Assembly (NCBI GenBank): GCA_030643245.1
Contig: DAOWME010000042.1
Coordinates: forward strand, 1-15,801
Length of the DNA stretch: 15,801 nt
DNA from: Deltaproteobacteria bacterium
GTDB lineage: Bacteria; Desulfobacterota; UBA8473
Direction of reading: 5' to 3'
Shown here: positions 1 to 6,631 of the stretch, piece after piece
How the letters are laid out: each line of letters begins with the position of its first letter
Position numbering within the stretch: position 1 is the first letter of the stretch
Translations under genes and position numbers: made by a program
The notes under the pieces: model-generated
Database searches by the model: none
Seen by the model: only the letters and a program-made list of their open reading frames with translations
Told to the model about the DNA's origin: nothing

Positions 1-160
1 TCACTTGGTTGGGATCAAGGATTCCAAGGTTGTGGTTGCCATCAACAGTGATCCCAAGGCCCCTATCTTTCAGGCGGCGGATTACGGCATAGTGGGAGAC
101 CTGCGTCAGATCGTCCCCTGCATCATAGAAGAATGGAAGTCACTCGTTACTTACCCTTAA
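1..160 (+). CDS. etfA: Electron transfer flavoprotein subunit alpha, C-terminal part (5' end outside window)
   Basis: Only the last 52 codons are present; the reading frame begins at base 2 and stops with TAA at 158-160. The peptide contains DSKVVVAIN, DPKAPIFQAAD and YGIVGDL, the classic C-terminal FAD-binding segment of ETF alpha (FixB family). In this family that segment binds the FAD adenine and phosphates. ETF takes electrons from acyl-CoA dehydrogenases and passes them to a membrane quinone oxidoreductase or, in bifurcating forms, to ferredoxin partners; this fragment cannot tell which. The short tail after VPCIIEEW is normal for the family. A hairpin starts 6 bases after the stop. A crotonase gene on the same strand follows, which fits a CoA-thioester oxidation locus. 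Confidence 0.9.
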   Translation, partial: HLVGIKDSKVVVAINSDPKAPIFQAADYGIVGDLRQIVPCIIEEWKSLVTYP

Positions 161-165
161 CACCA

Positions 166-204
166 GGTAACTGTCGGACCTAAGAATTAAGGCCGACAGT
201 TACC
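166..204 (+). terminator. Hairpin just after etfA, possible terminator
   Basis: GGTAACTGTCGG (166-177) and CCGACAGTTACC (193-204) are perfect 12-bp complements around a 15-nt loop, starting 6 bases after the etfA stop codon. There is no T-tract after the stem (ATAAACAAC follows). It is therefore not a textbook Rho-independent terminator; it could be a 3'-end stabilising hairpin or an attenuator ahead of the crotonase gene. Confidence 0.5.
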
Positions 205-294
205 ATAAACAACAGTTCGGCATAAGCCAGTGTGTGCAATGGGATGATGGTTTCGTAAGTCCATTAGAATTGCTGATTGAGCAAAGGAGGAACC

Positions 295-1071
295 ATGGCA
301 GAAGAAATCTTGAGAGAAGATGACGGTTATGTGACCACGCTTTCCATCAACAGACCTGAGAAAAGAAACGCCTTGAATGTCGATGCGCTCTTTAGTATGG
401 GCGATATCATCAGTGATCTGAAGAAGGACGACAATATCCGTGTGGTCATCATCCGTGGAGCGGGAGACAAGATCTTTTCTTCCGGGATAGATCTCTCCGG
501 AGGGTCCGGAGCTTTGCAAAAGATGATAAAAGGGATGGAGCACTGTCTCGACAATCTGATCAGTTATCCTTCTCCCATTGTAGCCATGATCTCCGGACCG
601 GCTATCGGGGCGGGACTAGACATCGCTGTTATCTCTGATTTCAGGATAGCGTCGGAGACGGCCAAATTTGGCGCACCGCTTGTTAAACTCGGGAGAACCT
701 ATTACTATACCGCAATCCATCGGCTTACTAACCTGGTGGGGATGGCAGCGGCCAAGGAAATACTTTTAAGGGGAAGACTCATAGACACAAAACGGGCGAT
801 GGAGGTGGGACTTGTCAATCAGGTTGTATCCCCTGATCAACTGGTTGAGACCACCTATTCCCTGGCAAAAGAATTAGCCGAGGAAAATGCTCCCCTTGCA
901 GTAAGAGCTACCAAACTCACGATTCACAAAGTCCAGGAGTCCAAAGGCATTGATCCGCAAATAGAACCTGAGCTGCAGGCCATCGTGGACAAAGTTAATC
1001 GAAGTGAGGATGCCGAGGAAGGGGTAAAGGCGATGTTGGAAAAACGGAAACCAAGCTTTACCGGGAAGTAA
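295..1071 (+). CDS. Crotonase-fold (enoyl-CoA hydratase/isomerase family) protein
   Basis: This 258-aa protein has the usual length of a single-domain crotonase. The ATG at 295 is chosen because a perfect AAAGGAGG ribosome binding site lies at 283-290; an in-frame TTG at 277 would place that site inside the gene. Family marks are NRPEKRNAL (residues 19-27), the oxyanion-hole segment FSSGIDLSG (61-69) and the second CoA/oxyanion segment GPAIGAGLDIAV (101-112), with a C-terminal EKRKPSF typical of the family. Compared by eye with rat mitochondrial enoyl-CoA hydratase, the first catalytic glutamate (Glu144) is Asp109 and the second (Glu164) is Leu129 in FGAPLVKLG. A standard syn-hydration mechanism is thus doubtful; an isomerase, hydrolase or other CoA-thioester reaction is possible. 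Placement after etfA suggests a fatty-acyl, aryl or dicarboxyl-CoA degradation pathway. The family is certain, the substrate unknown. Confidence 0.9.
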   Translation: MAEEILREDDGYVTTLSINRPEKRNALNVDALFSMGDIISDLKKDDNIRVVIIRGAGDKIFSSGIDLSGGSGALQKMIKGMEHCLDNLISYPSPIVAMISGPAIGAGLDIAVISDFRIASETAKFGAPLVKLGRTYYYTAIHRLTNLVGMAAAKEILLRGRLIDTKRAMEVGLVNQVVSPDQLVETTYSLAKELAEENAPLAVRATKLTIHKVQESKGIDPQIEPELQAIVDKVNRSEDAEEGVKAMLEKRKPSFTGK

Positions 1072-1093
1072 GCACATCTCTGCCTGGTACCTG

Positions 1094-1113
1094 GGCCGAG
1101 CAACCACTCGGTC
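1094..1113 (+). terminator. Small hairpin after the crotonase gene, weak terminator candidate
   Basis: GGCCGAG (1094-1100) pairs with CTCGGTC (1107-1113; one G-T wobble) over a 6-nt loop, 22 bases after the crotonase stop. Only a short, interrupted T-rich stretch follows (TTAGATTTC), so termination is uncertain. The rest of the 1072-1238 gap shows nothing else clear apart from the ribosome binding site of the next gene. Confidence 0.3.
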
Positions 1114-1238
1114 TTAGATTTCAGGGGGAGGTGGTATGGCTTCACGTTGTTAAAATACTGCGACAGCGGCATGGATGTTTTTGACGCTGGTTAGGTAACT
1201 CCCAAATTTCATTTTCAACTTTATGGAAGGAGAAGAAG

Positions 1239-1544
1239 ATGAGTTTTACTGTTATTATTTTTTTGGTGATCGGGTTTCTCGCGTTTAATAGCATCCCCCA
1301 CTTAGTGAAGGGAATAACCGGGCAAGATCACATGACCCCATTCGCCCAGAGATCAGGTCCGGTCGTTAATGTACTCTGGGGGAACGCCAATTTGATCGGT
1401 GCCTGGATTTTGTGGTTCTTTGTCCAGACAGATGGAACACTCTTAACGAAATGGATTGCTTTCTTCATTGGCGGACAGATCATCTCCATTTACCTGGCAA
1501 ATTTTTGGAAGGACCCAAATGCCAAACTGCCGTGGCACAAATAA
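1239..1544 (+). CDS. Small integral membrane protein of unknown function
   Basis: I do not recognise the family. The 101-aa product starts at ATG 1239 with a good GGAAGGAG ribosome binding site at 1225-1232. Three hydrophobic stretches are visible: about residues 3-22 (VIIFLVIGFLAF), 43-62 (ending IGAWILWFF) and 69-89 (WIAFFIGGQIISIYLANFW). The first can be a signal anchor. Between helices 1 and 2 lies a conserved-looking polar loop (GITGQDHMTPFAQRSGP), and the tail is short and basic (KLPWHK). No cysteines or metal-binding clusters are seen. It is flanked by the crotonase and rhlB genes on the same strand but separated by 167 and 209 bases, so it is probably its own transcription unit. Confidence 0.75.
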   Translation: MSFTVIIFLVIGFLAFNSIPHLVKGITGQDHMTPFAQRSGPVVNVLWGNANLIGAWILWFFVQTDGTLLTKWIAFFIGGQIISIYLANFWKDPNAKLPWHK

Positions 1545-1753
1545 CAATTGACATAACTTCTCAAACCGCTTGGGTATGAACGACATAGCCAAGCCACGTT
1601 CGTTCACTTACGCGGATTCCTCCCTCTGGCCTTATGAATTTAATCGACCTGTAAAGTTGAGCAGGTTTAACATATATGAAAACCTATATTAGCACAACAT
1701 TTCGAGGTCGAATTTGATCCTGATCATAGTTTTGTTGCGCTGAAGAGAGGCCT

Positions 1754-3241
1754 GTGCCCGACGAACCCGAATCGCAGATACCCGTCCTACGGGCTGGAAA
1801 AACCAAGTTCTTGACTCAGACAAGGTTCGATGAGTTTGACTTGCCCCCTGAGGTCTTAGCTGGTTTAGACGACGCCGGATTTATTTATTGCACCCCCATC
1901 CAGGCCCAAACCCTGCCTGTATCTTTGGCGGGCCGTGATGTTGCTGGCAGAGCCCAGACCGGCACGGGTAAGACTGCCGCGTTTCTGGTAACCCTCTTTA
2001 CCCGGCTTTTGGGTCTGAGTGACCGAAGACCCGGTCGGCCCTCCGCCCTCATCGTTGCTCCTACCCGGGAACTAGCCCTGCAGATCTATGAAGATATAGA
2101 GATCCTTGGCCGTCACACCGGCTTCCGCCTGGCCCAGGCGGTAGGGGGTGTTGATTACCTAAGGCAAGCAGAGATCCTGCGCAAAGGCGTGGATATAATA
2201 ATCGGTACCCCCGGCCGCATCATCGACTATTCCAAACAAGGTATCCTAAAAACCTCCGGCATTAAAGTTATGGTCATTGACGAGGCCGATCGTCTTTTCG
2301 ACCTTGGTTTTACTAAGGACATGCGCTATATTCTGCGCAAGCTTCCCCATTATGAGAGGAGACAATCCATGCTCTTCTCAGCTACCCTTTCTTACCGTGT
2401 CATGGAGCTGACCTACGAATACATGAACCTGCCCGAGATCATCTCCGTTACGCCGGAAGATGTTACCGTGGAAGGGGTCGAGGAGTCCCTCTTCCATGTC
2501 GGCCATAACGAAAAGCTGCCCCTGCTTCTAGGGCTGCTGGACAGGGAGGAATGGAGCCAGGTTCTCATTTTTGTGAACACCAAGGCAGGGGTGGAGTGGC
2601 TCAGCCATAAACTGAAGCGCAATGGTTTGCCGGTCGAAGGGATCACCGGCGACCTGCCCCAGCGTAAACGGTTTAGACTCATGGAACAATTCAAGGACGG
2701 CAAGCTCAAGATTCTGGTAGCCACGGACGTAGCATCACGAGGTATCCACGTTGACAACGTCAGCCATGTCATCAACTACGACCTACCCCAAGATATAGAA
2801 AACTACATACACCGGATCGGCCGCACTGCCAGGGCGGGAAAGACCGGCCATGCCCTGTCCTTTGCGTGCGATGATTATGTCTTGCACCTGGAGCCCCTTG
2901 AGCAGATGCTGGGCTACGAGATCCCTGTGGTCTGGCCCGAAGACGACTGGTTTGTAAAGGACAAGTCAGGGCCGATCTCAACCGGGCGAAGAGGTAAAAG
3001 GAAGAGAACTGAGGGCATACGGAACCGGGAAAAGAAGAAACCAACCCGTGGAAGCGCCGCGAGGAGGCCAAGGGGCAAGTCCCAAACCCGTGGGACTTAC
3101 CGTTCGGCCAAGGAGTCAAAGAATACGGCGGCGGCGTCCGTGGAAAAGGACGAACCCGCCAGGAAAAGGAGACCTCGCCCCAAGAATAAAAGCCACACAG
3201 GCAGTGGCGGCGCCCCCGGATCAACCGATGACCAAAGCTAG
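1754..3241 (+). CDS. rhlB: RhlB-like ATP-dependent DEAD-box RNA helicase
   Basis: This 495-aa helicase has all superfamily 2 motifs: Q-motif around FDEFDL and TPIQ (25-50), motif I AQTGTGKT (67-74), Ia PTRELA (103-108), Ib TPGR (152-155), II DEAD (176-179), III SAT (209-211), V ATDVASRG (323-330) and VI HRIGRTARAG (353-362). The segments LPVSLAGRDVAG, DLGFTKDMR and MLFSATLSYRV match E. coli RhlB, as I recall it, better than other DEAD-box paralogues. After residue 400 comes a tail of about 95 aa, very rich in Lys/Arg, Gly and Ser, probably disordered and RNA-binding. The start is GTG with a modest GAGAGG site just upstream, so the N-terminus is the least certain part. Expected role: unwinding structured RNA in the cytoplasm, often with RNase E or at ribosomes. 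GC content is higher than in dnaA. The 209-bp upstream gap shows no clear promoter. Confidence 0.9.
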   Translation: MPDEPESQIPVLRAGKTKFLTQTRFDEFDLPPEVLAGLDDAGFIYCTPIQAQTLPVSLAGRDVAGRAQTGTGKTAAFLVTLFTRLLGLSDRRPGRPSALIVAPTRELALQIYEDIEILGRHTGFRLAQAVGGVDYLRQAEILRKGVDIIIGTPGRIIDYSKQGILKTSGIKVMVIDEADRLFDLGFTKDMRYILRKLPHYERRQSMLFSATLSYRVMELTYEYMNLPEIISVTPEDVTVEGVEESLFHVGHNEKLPLLLGLLDREEWSQVLIFVNTKAGVEWLSHKLKRNGLPVEGITGDLPQRKRFRLMEQFKDGKLKILVATDVASRGIHVDNVSHVINYDLPQDIENYIHRIGRTARAGKTGHALSFACDDYVLHLEPLEQMLGYEIPVVWPEDDWFVKDKSGPISTGRRGKRKRTEGIRNREKKKPTRGSAARRPRGKSQTRGTYRSAKESKNTAAASVEKDEPARKRRPRPKNKSHTGSGGAPGSTDDQS

Positions 3242-3301
3242 TCTCCGCCACATACGTTTATCCGGCACAGTGGAGATACCTGCCTCTTAAATCAGAGCTG
3301 C

Positions 3302-3321
3302 TATACCCCGCGCGAGGTATA
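3302..3321. repeat. TATACC/GGTATA hairpin in the convergent gap
   Basis: TATACC (3302-3307) pairs with GGTATA (3316-3321), with two further C-G pairs possible across one C-A mismatch in the GC-rich loop. The right arm is also the left half of a perfect palindrome GGTATATACC (3316-3325). This may be part of a bidirectional transcription end; function unproven. Confidence 0.4.
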
Positions 3322-3345
3322 TACCCTTAAACTCAGCGGATTTTG

Positions 3346-3371
3346 CCCCGGCCTTCTCACGAAGACCGGGG
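3346..3371. terminator. GC-rich hairpin between convergent rhlB and GRE genes, bidirectional terminator candidate
   Basis: CCCCGG (3346-3351) pairs with CCGGGG (3366-3371). After one C-A mismatch, CTTC (3353-3356) pairs with GAAG (3361-3364) around the loop TCAC. It lies 35 bp downstream of the GRE stop on the - strand and 104 bp downstream of rhlB on the + strand. No T-tract follows on either strand, so intrinsic termination is not assured, but position and strength fit a shared 3' structure. Confidence 0.5.
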
Positions 3372-3406
3372 GTCATCTGTTCCTGTGCCGGATACGGTAG
3401 CAGAGA

Positions 3407-5902
3407 TTAACTCAATCCCTGGATCGTCCTCTGGACGATATTGTCCTGGGTCTTGCGGCTTATATCCACAAAGTGAGCGCTGTAGCCGGCCACCCGGACT
3501 ATCAACTCAGGATACTTCTCAGGGTCCCGCTGGGCCGCCCTCAAAGTGCCGTCATCGACCATGTTAAACTGCACATGGTCCATCCCAAGCTCGGCCCAGG
3601 TCTTCATGTAGGCCTTCCACAATTGATAACCCTTCTCACCGGCCAGCTGTGTCGGTGAAAGCCGCTGGTTCAACAAAAAGGCCCTTCCATCACTGATGTG
3701 ATCAATCTTCGCGCATGACTTGAGAACCGCAGTGGGACCCTTCTTGTCGAGACCAGGACCGGGAGAGATCCCGCCGTCGTACAGAGCATCCCCAAGCCTG
3801 CGGCCGCTAGGCAAAGCCCCAACTACGTTGGCCCAATAGATGTTGGCGGCTGCGTTTTCAGGGAGAAATGGTACGTTGTTCCCGACCGCGCATTTCATTT
3901 CCTTACTATGCCTTGCAATTTCCCGCAGGCAACGAACCATGATATCATCCACGTAATCGTCGTCATTGCCCCACTTGGGTGCATTCTTCACAAAGTCAAT
4001 CCTCATCTCTTCATAGCCTTCCCAGTTTGCTCGGAGGGCTTCCACAAGCTGTTCCATTGTGTATTTCTTTTCATCATAGACAAGCTTCTTAACTGCCGCC
4101 AGACTATCTACGTTTTCACACCAGTTCAAGGCGGTTATCCAGGCATTGCCGCGCTCGCCGTTACTCGGGTCGACAGCGTCCGTCCCCGTCTCCACTGCAC
4201 GCTCATAAATGGCCGACAGTATAGGCCTTGAGAACAGTTCAGGGTCTTTAGCTCTCCCAAAATTATGAAAACGTACTAAACAGTTGTTGAGCCACTCCAT
4301 CTGGCTGACCCAGGCATGGAAAAACTCCTCGAAGTCTTTGAACTCGCACGGATCACCGGTCTTTGGTCCCATCTGCATGTTCACCACATAATCGTACCCG
4401 TTGTGGAGTGTGTATTCTATCATCTTGGCGCAATTGGCCCCCACTGCCATCCTGTTGGGCTGGCAACCGTATTTCGTGGGGGGGCAGGGCGACATGCACG
4501 CCTGATTCACCCACTGTCTCGCTTCCTCGAGGGGATGCCCGTGCCAGTACATCGCGTTGGGGATCAAGACCGAATCATTGCGGATGTTGGGATAGCCTAG
4601 CCCGTGGCGGATGCACTCAAAGCACTCCCGCATAACCTCATCTTTAACCTGGGGATGGTACCTGAAGCTAAACGTAGGGTTGCAAACCCTCACCAGCCGC
4701 GCAGCCTGCATGTAGGCAATCGTCAGGTCATTACAGGCGTCCGAGCCGTCCGGATTTACCCCGCCCATGGTCCACACCCACGTAGCAGTGACCCCCTGCC
4801 CCGCTTCCCGGGCATATCGTGGTTGAAAGATACCGATATCATAGGTACGGATCATATGTTCACCCACAAGGTCAAGCGCCTCCTCCTTTGTGAGTCTCTT
4901 CTCTATGTTCACATCCTTGTCATAATACGGCCAGTGGTAGTGGTCGGGACGGTGAGGCATCGCAAACTCATATGTCTCGTATCTCGCCATTACCTGGATA
5001 AAATGATCGAACTGTAGCGACTCCTGCAAGTTTCTAGGCGGCTGTGCCGGAACGCGTTCGCAGACCTCTGCAATACGCAATAATTCCTCTTTTCGATCCG
5101 GATCAGTCTCAAAATTTTCGGCTATAGTACGGGCCAGCCTCGCATAGCGCTCAGCATACCGAATACCGGCCTCCAATACCACCTGCATGGCCTCCCATTT
5201 GGGCAATTTTTCATACAATGGCAGAAGATCGGGCGATGGATTGCCCTGTAGTTTCTCTTCCGTTTCCTCCATGCGCCGATCAATCTCGTCGAGTATTGCT
5301 TCAAAGCCCTTGAATATAAAATGAAAATCCTTTGTCGCATAGCCAAAGGCAGATGAGGGAGCCCCCGCTACTATGGCGCCACTCATATATTTGACCGCAT
5401 CTTCCGGATCCATCATTTTAGCCAGGTTCTCTAAAGCTGTCTTGCCGGCCCAGTAATCATTGAGCTCAGCCATGATCTTCAAAGACTCTTCTTCCGGTTC
5501 CGGAGTAGTCCCTTGCTCGTTGTATATTTCCTCGTTTACCATGCCGACAGACTGCCAGGGCCAGATGAGCTCGTGGGGGGCGCTTCCGCAATAACCCATT
5601 ATCTGTGCACGATCAGTAATGAAGACAGGGGTATTGTCGAACACATAGGCCTGGGCTCGGGCCTTCCGGAGCATGATCGGCTCACCCTCGTTCTCCTTCC
5701 ATGCCTCGGTAAAGAGCCGGGGAAAGATCAGGTCGATCTTTATGCCCGGGGCATAGACTCCTCCGCTGCATCCTTTCTTCCATACGGCTTTTCGCAAATA
5801 GTCCAGACGTTCCGATCGAGCCTTCTCTGCCACCCACCACCATTGCTGTTTCTCTTCGAGTTCTTTTAGATCCTTGCCTTTTTCCTTTCCTTCCGTTGCC
5901 AT
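3407..5902 (-). CDS. Glycyl radical enzyme, fumarate-adding (X-succinate synthase alpha) type
   Basis: The start is ATG at 5902, preceded on the - strand by AAAGGAGGAGAGG. The frame stays open for 70 more codons upstream, but that part shows no family likeness. The 831-aa product has the PFL-like body, the radical-bearing C-terminal motif RVAGY (radical Gly806) and the active-site cysteine loop CMSPCPPTKYG (Cys469). The C-x-E of GRE dehydratases, lyases and arylacetate decarboxylases is absent (Ser471 instead). From memory, benzylsuccinate synthase alpha has Cys493, fumarate-binding Arg508 and Gly829; here the spacings are Cys469-Arg484 (15, identical) and Cys469-Gly806 (337 versus 336). This argues for addition of a hydrocarbon or similar substrate to fumarate, as in BssA, NmsA or AssA. 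Length (831) is close to the 830-865 of these subunits. Neither small subunits nor the radical SAM activase that every GRE needs is in the window; the gene stands alone between rhlB and dnaA. Family certain, reaction inferred, substrate unknown. Confidence 0.88.
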   Translation of the reverse strand: MATEGKEKGKDLKELEEKQQWWWVAEKARSERLDYLRKAVWKKGCSGGVYAPGIKIDLIFPRLFTEAWKENEGEPIMLRKARAQAYVFDNTPVFITDRAQIMGYCGSAPHELIWPWQSVGMVNEEIYNEQGTTPEPEEESLKIMAELNDYWAGKTALENLAKMMDPEDAVKYMSGAIVAGAPSSAFGYATKDFHFIFKGFEAILDEIDRRMEETEEKLQGNPSPDLLPLYEKLPKWEAMQVVLEAGIRYAERYARLARTIAENFETDPDRKEELLRIAEVCERVPAQPPRNLQESLQFDHFIQVMARYETYEFAMPHRPDHYHWPYYDKDVNIEKRLTKEEALDLVGEHMIRTYDIGIFQPRYAREAGQGVTATWVWTMGGVNPDGSDACNDLTIAYMQAARLVRVCNPTFSFRYHPQVKDEVMRECFECIRHGLGYPNIRNDSVLIPNAMYWHGHPLEEARQWVNQACMSPCPPTKYGCQPNRMAVGANCAKMIEYTLHNGYDYVVNMQMGPKTGDPCEFKDFEEFFHAWVSQMEWLNNCLVRFHNFGRAKDPELFSRPILSAIYERAVETGTDAVDPSNGERGNAWITALNWCENVDSLAAVKKLVYDEKKYTMEQLVEALRANWEGYEEMRIDFVKNAPKWGNDDDYVDDIMVRCLREIARHSKEMKCAVGNNVPFLPENAAANIYWANVVGALPSGRRLGDALYDGGISPGPGLDKKGPTAVLKSCAKIDHISDGRAFLLNQRLSPTQLAGEKGYQLWKAYMKTWAELGMDHVQFNMVDDGTLRAAQRDPEKYPELIVRVAGYSAHFVDISRKTQDNIVQRTIQGLS

Positions 5903-6014
5903 ATCCTCTCCTCCTTTTTTTATTATTGAAACTGCGACACCCTTGCCTTCAGACACATTATTTTCCACGCGCCAGCAGGATTCACCCGGTGGCATCTTTG
6001 TAAGTATTAGGGCT

Positions 6015-6025
6015 TGGAATCCAAC
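6015..6025. promoter_or_regulatory. Short palindrome upstream of the GRE gene
   Basis: TTGGAATCCAA is an 11-nt perfect palindrome about 115 bp upstream of the chosen GRE start. It could be a regulator half-site pair, but short palindromes are common by chance. Confidence 0.25.
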
Positions 6026-6079
6026 TATTTCGTAGAGATTGAAAACGTGATATCGATAGAAATGAGAAGAGCAGCAGGT

Positions 6080-6093
6080 TTCTCGTTCGAGAA
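6080..6093. promoter_or_regulatory. Palindrome TTCTCG-TT-CGAGAA upstream of the GRE gene, operator candidate
   Basis: A perfect 6+2+6 inverted repeat lies about 180 bp upstream of the GRE start on the - strand. It has the size and symmetry of a dimeric regulator's binding site. No second copy was found elsewhere in the window and no regulator gene is adjacent, so function is inferred only from position. Confidence 0.35.
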
Positions 6094-6269
6094 GCTGAGC
6101 TGTAGCTGGCACTAGACGTCAATGGGAAAGTGAACAACAAAACGGGTCACTGATACGTAACTTACCCTTTTCCTCGTGGAAGTCTGAATAGATAGTAAGG
6201 ACATGCTCCAGATACCGTACTCTTCAAGGAACTCCGTCGAAGTGTACGTTGACATAACGTCACAAGCCC

Positions 6270-6455
6270 TTAGGGGCGAGGCCGAAATAACTTCCTCAAA
6301 TTGGCGCTCAAATTAAGGTCAGATTTGTTCGATCTGAAAATACAAAACCACAGGAATAGTCGAACTATTTTGAGGAATTTGTGTTTGAAGATCGGTCAAA
6401 GATTTCCTGAAGATGAGATGCACAAATGGGGAAGTTATTTCGTCCCCGTCCCTTA
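6270..6455 (+). repeat. Foldback (MITE-like) repeat, copy 1, complete
   Basis: The element is an almost full-length imperfect palindrome of about 186 bp. Its ends are terminal inverted repeats of about 27 bp: the left arm ends GAAATAACTTCC (6284-6295) and the right arm begins GGAAGTTATTTC (6430-6441), followed by GTCCCCGTCCCTTA. By hand the two arms match at about 22 of 27 positions. The centre is a small hairpin, AATAG-TCGAA-CTATT (6355-6369). Bases 6270-6416 match 15655-15801 at about 133 of 147 positions without gaps, so it is a dispersed element. It has no coding capacity. REP-like or MITE elements mobilised in trans (for example by a RAYT/IS200-type transposase) are plausible, but no transposase is here. 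Confidence 0.85.
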
Positions 6456-6533
6456 ACAATGAAGATACGATAAATCTCCATGGACGTCAAGGAAAAACAA
6501 ATGGTCGTTTTCATTCTTGTACTAAATTAAAAC

Positions 6534-6563
6534 TTGCTAAATGAATATCTTTTGTTCTATTAT
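6534..6563 (+). promoter_or_regulatory. Likely dnaA promoter (sigma-70 type)
   Basis: TTGCTA (6534-6539) and TATTAT (6558-6563), spaced 18 bp, sit in an AT-rich stretch about 70 bp upstream of the dnaA ATG. An overlapping alternative -10 is TATACT (6561-6566). The DnaA boxes lie just downstream, where bound DnaA could repress its own transcription. Confidence 0.45.
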
Positions 6564-6584
6564 ACTGACGTTGTTGTTTTCTAT

Positions 6585-6616
6585 TTATCCACAGTTGTTG
6601 ATAAGTCTGTGGATAA
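6585..6616. promoter_or_regulatory. Cluster of three DnaA boxes upstream of dnaA (candidate oriC/autoregulatory site)
   Basis: TTATCCACA at 6585-6593 (+ strand) and TGTGGATAA at 6608-6616 (- strand box) both match the consensus DnaA box exactly. TGTTGATAA at 6596-6604 is a - strand box with one mismatch (TTATCAACA). The outer two form a 10-bp inverted repeat (6584-6593/6608-6617). All lie within 50 bp of the dnaA start codon and next to an AT-rich tract that could serve for unwinding. The sequence shows autoregulation or origin potential; origin activity itself is inferred. Confidence 0.8.
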
Positions 6617-6631
6617 AACAAGGATCTATAA

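Larger units (their letters stand above)
3259..3394. repeat. 12-bp perfect inverted repeat enclosing the rhlB/GRE convergent gap
   Basis: TATCCGGCACAG (3259-3270) and CTGTGCCGGATA (3383-3394) are perfect reverse complements 112 bp apart. The pair starts 17 bases after the rhlB stop and ends 12 bases before the 3' end of the GRE gene. Inside it lie two smaller hairpins (3302-3321 and 3346-3371). No transposase or known element is recognised; it may form a multi-arm structure at the ends of both convergent transcripts. Confidence 0.6.
5903..6631. other. Non-coding divergent region between the GRE gene and dnaA
   Basis: These 729 bp separate divergently transcribed genes. Contents: GRE leader with its strong ribosome binding site (5903-5918), two short palindromes (6015-6025 and 6080-6093), a stretch without recognisable features (6094-6269), a foldback repeat (about 6270-6455), an AT-rich segment (about 6510-6590), a likely dnaA promoter and three DnaA boxes (6585-6616). 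The position and the DnaA boxes make part of it a candidate replication origin. No tRNA or convincing small ORF was seen. Confidence 0.7.

Noticed and set aside
277..294. TTG start adding six residues to the crotonase
   Set aside because: The AAAGGAGG site at 283-290 would then lie inside the gene; it clearly serves the ATG at 295.
1545..1753. Promoter for rhlB (TTGAGC at 1657 with TATATT at 1685)
   Set aside because: The 22-bp spacing is too long for a sigma-70 promoter and no better pair was found.
2772..3251. 159-codon open frame on the - strand within rhlB
   Set aside because: Shadow frame opposite the helicase C-terminal part and its Arg/Lys-rich tail, with low-complexity composition and no recognised domain.
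5957..5974. Possible sigma-54 promoter for the GRE gene (TGGCGCG on the - strand)
   Set aside because: The -24-like box is present but there is no GC at the -12 position; the sequence after it is TGGAAAATAAT.
5903..6112. In-frame 70-codon extension upstream of the GRE start
   Set aside because: The extension has no family likeness, while the internal ATG at 5902 has a very strong ribosome binding site and yields the usual length.
6270..6455. CRISPR repeat or insertion sequence at the foldback element
   Set aside because: There is no spacer-repeat periodicity and no transposase coding capacity; it is a single long palindrome found at separate loci.
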